A DNA stretch of 64,000 nt from Natrinema sp. SYSU A 869 (GTDB lineage: Archaea > Halobacteriota > Halobacteria > Halobacteriales > Natrialbaceae), in contig NZ_CP082249.1 of the NCBI RefSeq assembly GCF_019879105.1, positions 2,294,001-2,358,000 on the forward strand, in the 5' to 3' direction. Both the position numbers and the translations under genes were made by a program. How positions within the stretch are numbered: position 1 is the first letter of the stretch; each line of letters opens with the position of its first letter. Under the pieces are notes generated by a model that worked only from the letters and a program-made list of their open reading frames with translations, did not search any database and was not told where the DNA came from. This document shows, piece by piece, positions 61,045-64,000 of the stretch.

Positions 61045-61482
61045 ATGCCAACGCTTCTCGAGACGCATATAGAGAATCGGTTTCGCGTACAGCCAAACCA
61101 CGCGAACAACAACGACACGCTCCACGGCGGGAATCTGATGAAGTGGCTCGACGAGGTAAGCGCGATGTCGGCGATGCGATTCGCCGGCGAGACCTGCGTC
61201 ACCGCCCGTGTGAACGAACTCGACTTCGAACGTCCGATCCAGATCGGCGACACGGCCCTCGTCGAGGCCTACGTCTACGATTCGGGTCGGACGAGCGTCC
61301 ACGTCGCGCTACGAGCCTGGCGCGAGGAGCCCCGAAGCGGCGAGACCGAGAAGACGACCGAGTCCACGTTCACGTTCGTCGCGATCGACGAGAACGGTGA
61401 GAAGGTTCCCGTTCCCGATCTCTCGGTCGAGACCGAGAAGGGAGCGCGGCTTCGCGATCGCGTCCACGAGATCGAAGACTAA
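61045..61482 (+). CDS. Acyl-CoA thioesterase (hotdog fold)
   Basis: A 145-aa single-hotdog protein of the YciA/BACH group. PNHANNNDTLHGGNLMKWLDE (about residues 17-37) has the catalytic Asn/Asp and the long helix; CVTARVNELDFERPIQIGD is the next conserved stretch, followed by SVHVALRAW. It hydrolyses acyl-CoA to free fatty acid and CoA, or acts on other acyl thioesters. Haloarchaea lack fatty-acid membrane lipids, so the natural substrate is uncertain. Alone on the strand, followed by repeat copy E. Confidence 0.88.
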   Translation: MPTLLETHIENRFRVQPNHANNNDTLHGGNLMKWLDEVSAMSAMRFAGETCVTARVNELDFERPIQIGDTALVEAYVYDSGRTSVHVALRAWREEPRSGETEKTTESTFTFVAIDENGEKVPVPDLSVETEKGARLRDRVHEIED

Positions 61483-61496
61483 CGGTCTCTCGTTTT

Positions 61497-61693
61497 ATGC
61501 GGTGGCACGCGCTGGGGCGCGGTTCATCGTCGACGAACCGCGACGCAACGCTGTGCGAGGGATGAACGAACGACCAGCGGGAGTGAGTGTTAGCGCGGAA
61601 TCGCAGGTTCCGCGAACAGTCGAACGGGTGCGCCGCACCCGTGAGACGAAATCGGTTGGGGAGGGGGTGGCAACTCCGTGTTACCACGATAGT
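61497..61693 (+). repeat. Structured dispersed repeat, copy E
   Basis: The left stem is CGCGGTTC/GAACCGCG (61518-61542), unlike the GGCCGTCC stem of copies C and D yet in the same place. The first right-hand stem, GCGGAATC/GGTTCCGC, includes a G-T wobble; the second is ACGGGTGC/GCACCCGT. Linkers GCGAGGGATGAACGAACG and ATCGGTTGGGGAGGG are conserved. Intergenic between the thioesterase and methyltransferase genes. Confidence 0.85.
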
Positions 61694-61745
61694 AGCGTAC
61701 TCGTCGGGTCAGTCACCCAACTACTCGCTTCGGAACGAACGGAAG

Positions 61746-62888
61746 CTACGGCGACCGCCGCTCGAGCACCATCACGTACCGCGTCAGCGACCGATGCACG
61801 CGCCGTTCGAACGCCGACTCGAGTTCCCAGCCGGCTGCGCGCGCCTCGCTCGCCCACGACCGATCGGCGATCATGACCGCTCGCGGAGCCACCCGATGAG
61901 CCTCGGCGAGCGCGCCCGCAACGAGGTCCTCGAGCCGATGCGTGTCGATCTTCGACTGGCGGCCGTAGGGTGCGTCGAAGACGACGCCGTCGACGGCGTC
62001 GTCTGCCAGCGGCAGACGCATCGCGTCACCGCGGCCGACGTGCCATGAGCCCCGACGTGCGCCGGTCGGCGAGGGCTCCTCGCGCTCGAGGAAGTGTGCC
62101 AAATTCTCCCGCGCCCCCTGGGCCATCTTCGCCTGCGCGTCGGTACCGATCACGTCCGCACCGACCAGCCCCGCCTCGACGAGCACGCCGCCGGTGCCAC
62201 ACATCGGATCCAGAATCGTCGCGCCCTCCTGAGCGCCTGCGAGGTTCGCCACGGCGCGCGCGAGTAAGGGATCCATGCTGCCGGGCTGGAAGAACGGTTT
62301 ATCCGTCGGTGCCCGAGTTCCGAAATCGCGGACGCTCTCGGCCTCGAGCCAGCCGAGCGCGCAGACGGAGACGCGTTCGCCCGTCGACTCCTCGCGACCG
62401 TCGCCTGCGACGCGCTCGAGTTCGTTCTCGGTACGCTTGAGCGCATTCCCCTCCGCATCGCCCTCGAGTTTCCCCGCCGAAAACGCGACCCGAAGGAGGT
62501 GGTCGGGGTCCTCGAGATCCACGGAAAACCCGCGATCGACCAGTACCTGTCCCAGTTCGCGTTCCGCGCGCTCGGTACTCACATCGCTCGAGCCGTGGAC
62601 GTCCGTCGCCCGCACCGCGACCGATCCCTCTCGGTCGATTGCGGCGGCCTCGAGCACGGCGCGGGCGCTCGCGAGGTCGGCGTCGCCCCGGCCGAGGAGT
62701 TCGCTCGCACGGTGGGTGTAGGCGAGTCCACGGACGCGCTCGGGGACGATTCTCCCTGCGACGACGAGCCCGGGCGCAATTCGGCGGATTCCGGCCGCCG
62801 CGCTGGCCGCCTCGCGGGCCGCAAACGCGTCGTCCTCGCCGCCGAGCTCGAGCAGATACACGGCCGACTGTCGCGTCGGCGCGGCCAT
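61746..62888 (-). CDS. tRNA guanine-N2 methyltransferase (Trm-G10/Trm11-like)
   Basis: A 380-aa protein with an N-terminal THUMP-type RNA-binding region (about residues 55-165) and a C-terminal methyltransferase. Motif I is ILDPMCGTGGVLVEAGLVG (about 224-242), motif IV is the base-flipping DAPYGR (about 310). This combination marks the archaeal enzyme that makes m2G/m2,2G at position 10 of tRNA. The inner ATG was chosen because the upstream 15 codons fall in another gene's promoter space. No operon partner. Confidence 0.86.
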   Translation of the reverse strand: MAAPTRQSAVYLLELGGEDDAFAAREAASAAAGIRRIAPGLVVAGRIVPERVRGLAYTHRASELLGRGDADLASARAVLEAAAIDREGSVAVRATDVHGSSDVSTERAERELGQVLVDRGFSVDLEDPDHLLRVAFSAGKLEGDAEGNALKRTENELERVAGDGREESTGERVSVCALGWLEAESVRDFGTRAPTDKPFFQPGSMDPLLARAVANLAGAQEGATILDPMCGTGGVLVEAGLVGADVIGTDAQAKMAQGARENLAHFLEREEPSPTGARRGSWHVGRGDAMRLPLADDAVDGVVFDAPYGRQSKIDTHRLEDLVAGALAEAHRVAPRAVMIADRSWASEARAAGWELESAFERRVHRSLTRYVMVLERRSP

Positions 62889-63030
62889 GAGCCTACCGCT
62901 TTCCGTGAACCGGCCGACTATGCACGATACCAAATATCACATCTCTGGCCTGTCGAGCACCCGGAAATTGGCGATCCATGAATATGCCACGGAGCGTATA
63001 AACCGGATATATCAGGTGGCGGTACTAACC

Positions 63031-63047
63031 TTTATAAATCTTAAATA
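63031..63047 (+). promoter_or_regulatory. tbp: Strong TATA/BRE region of the TBP gene
   Basis: TTTATAAATCTTAAATA lies 19-35 nt upstream of the ATG at 63066, the best TATA-like match in the right part of the window. A well-kept promoter argues that the gene behind it is expressed, and so bears on how to read the frameshift there. Confidence 0.65.
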
Positions 63048-63065
63048 CGTCCTTTTAAGCGACTA

Positions 63066-63625
63066 ATGACGGATCCGAAGGACACCATCAACATCGAAAA
63101 CGTGGTGGCGTCGACCGGCATCGGGCAAGAACTCGACCTCCAGAGTGTCGCGATGGACCTCGAGGGGGCCGACTACGACCCCGAGCAGTTCCCCGGTCTC
63201 GTCTACCGAACCCAGAATCCAAAATCCGCAGCCCTGATCTTCCGGTCGGGGAAGATCGTCTGTACCGGCGCAAAAAGCACTGACGATGTCCACGAGAGCC
63301 TACGTATCGTCTTCGACAAACTCCGTGAACTCCAGATCCAGGTCAACGAAGACCCCGAGATCGTCGTCCAGAACATCGTCACCTCGGCCGATCTGGGCCG
63401 CAACCTCAACCTGAACGCGATCGCCATCGGCCTCGGTCTCGAGAACATCGAGTATGAGCCCGAGCAGTTCCCCGGCCTCGTCTACCGACTCGACGAACCG
63501 GAAGTCGTCGCACTGCTCTTCGGGTCCGGGAAACTCGTCATCACCGGCGGGAAAAGCCTGTCGACGCCGAACACGCCGTCGACAAGATCGTCTCCCGACT
63601 CGAGGACCTCGGCCTGCTCGAGTAA
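63066..63625 (+). pseudogene. tbp: TATA-binding protein gene with one apparent frameshift
   Basis: The frame gives the two TBP saddle repeats: [13 protein letters not shown]...QFPGLVYR and [12 protein letters not shown]...QFPGLVYR, each with [16 protein letters not shown] / [16 protein letters not shown]-type strands. After GGK the frame is lost. Reading one frame over gives [22 protein letters not shown] and a stop at 63623-63625, exactly the missing last helix. The DNA at the break is GGGAAAAGCC, and one more A would restore a 186-aa protein, the usual haloarchaeal TBP length. Haloarchaea often carry several TBPs, so a broken paralogue is possible, but a homopolymer sequencing error fits as well. 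TBP recruits TFB and RNA polymerase to promoters. Confidence 0.88.
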
Positions 63626-64000
63626 CGCACCGCCGTTCTCTGTCGTTCGATCGACTCGAGCGGTGCCGACGTCACCAGCGTGCCCATGTCCGCGACCGGA
63701 CGCGTCGTGGATGGTCGGCCGATCGACGTGTCTCTGCCGGGAGTGTGGAACTCGTTTTTCCATCACCCACTGGTAGTGCGCTGTTAGTAACTGCTTACTC
63801 GCCCGCAGATCCGCCTTCGTTTTCGATCCGTCTCTTATTCCGTCAATAGTCGATCGCACTCTGGTCGCTTTCACCGAATTATCGATCGTTCAATCCCGCC
63901 CCAGCGAGCCCGAATCGCCTGAATCGATGCTGACTCATCGAAACGAACGTTCGCGTTTATCCGGGTATCCGTCCCTGACTCTCACGTGCCTATGACGATC
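63626..64000. other. Right-edge intergenic stretch
   Basis: No convincing gene from the TBP stop to 63991. Base composition becomes more mixed. An ATG at 63992 (ATGACGATC, running off the window) is preceded by CGTTTATCCGGG at about -38 and could begin the next gene, but three codons cannot support a call. Confidence 0.3.

Noticed and set aside
63482-63874. A 130-codon minus-strand frame overlapping the end of the TBP gene
   Set aside because: Half of it is antisense to TBP coding sequence, composition is basic and no motif is visible.
1-64000. Search for tRNA, rRNA, CRISPR arrays, insertion sequences and replication origins
   Set aside because: I read the intergenic regions for cloverleaf ends with CCA-side patterns, regularly spaced repeats, transposase motifs and ORB-like repeats beside cdc6, and found none. 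Short or divergent examples could still have escaped reading by eye.

Overview
This window is chromosomal DNA from a halophilic archaeon (class Halobacteria), most like the Natrialbaceae (Haloterrigena/Natrinema type). The basis is high GC with strong third-position G/C, acidic proteins, twin-arginine (Tat) signals and lipoboxes, a halocyanin, a PGF-CTERM protein, archaeal eIF1A, TBP and RFC, RNase Z, and leaderless genes with TATA boxes about 25-30 nt upstream. The genus is inferred by resemblance only. I see no tRNA, rRNA, insertion sequence or CRISPR array.

Layout. 404-2432: arsenic resistance operon (ArsR, ACR3, ArsC). 2524-4921 (minus): CLC-type channel, universal stress protein, HPP protein. 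5102-10984: prepilin peptidase, HIT protein, a polyol-phosphate pair (glycerophosphotransferase-like plus nucleotidyltransferase), GDPD, uracil-DNA glycosylase. 11095-25882: ileS, an anchored metallopeptidase, a methyltransferase, an H-NOX-like protein, prs, a phosphohexomutase, hisI and small membrane proteins. 26056-38978: serine (serA, serB) and methionine (metY-metX) synthesis, stress proteins, MFS transporter, halocyanin, class V aminotransferase. 39480-42399: eIF1A, two tiny membrane proteins, a DUF460 protein.

43032-56847 is the striking part: seven consecutive plus-strand genes for Tat-exported proteins. Six are polysaccharidase-like (five GH5, one GH10-like), and each ends in the same ~72-residue dockerin-like calcium-binding tail. 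The seventh (45057-47306) has no catalytic domain. It carries two cohesin-like modules, three fibronectin type III modules, a CBM5/12-type carbohydrate-binding module and a PKD domain. Together they read as a compact haloarchaeal cellulosome: a two-cohesin scaffoldin and six dockerin-bearing partners.

56959-64000: RNase Z, a surface protein, an RFC small-subunit-like gene with two apparent frameshifts, a thioesterase, a tRNA methyltransferase, and a TBP gene with one apparent frameshift. All three frameshifts fit loss of one base from a short homopolymer, so sequencing error is a serious alternative to decay.

A second non-coding theme is a family of ~135-200 bp hairpin-rich repeats, five copies (6214, 15012, 23191, 34707, 61497), whose stems change sequence but keep pairing.
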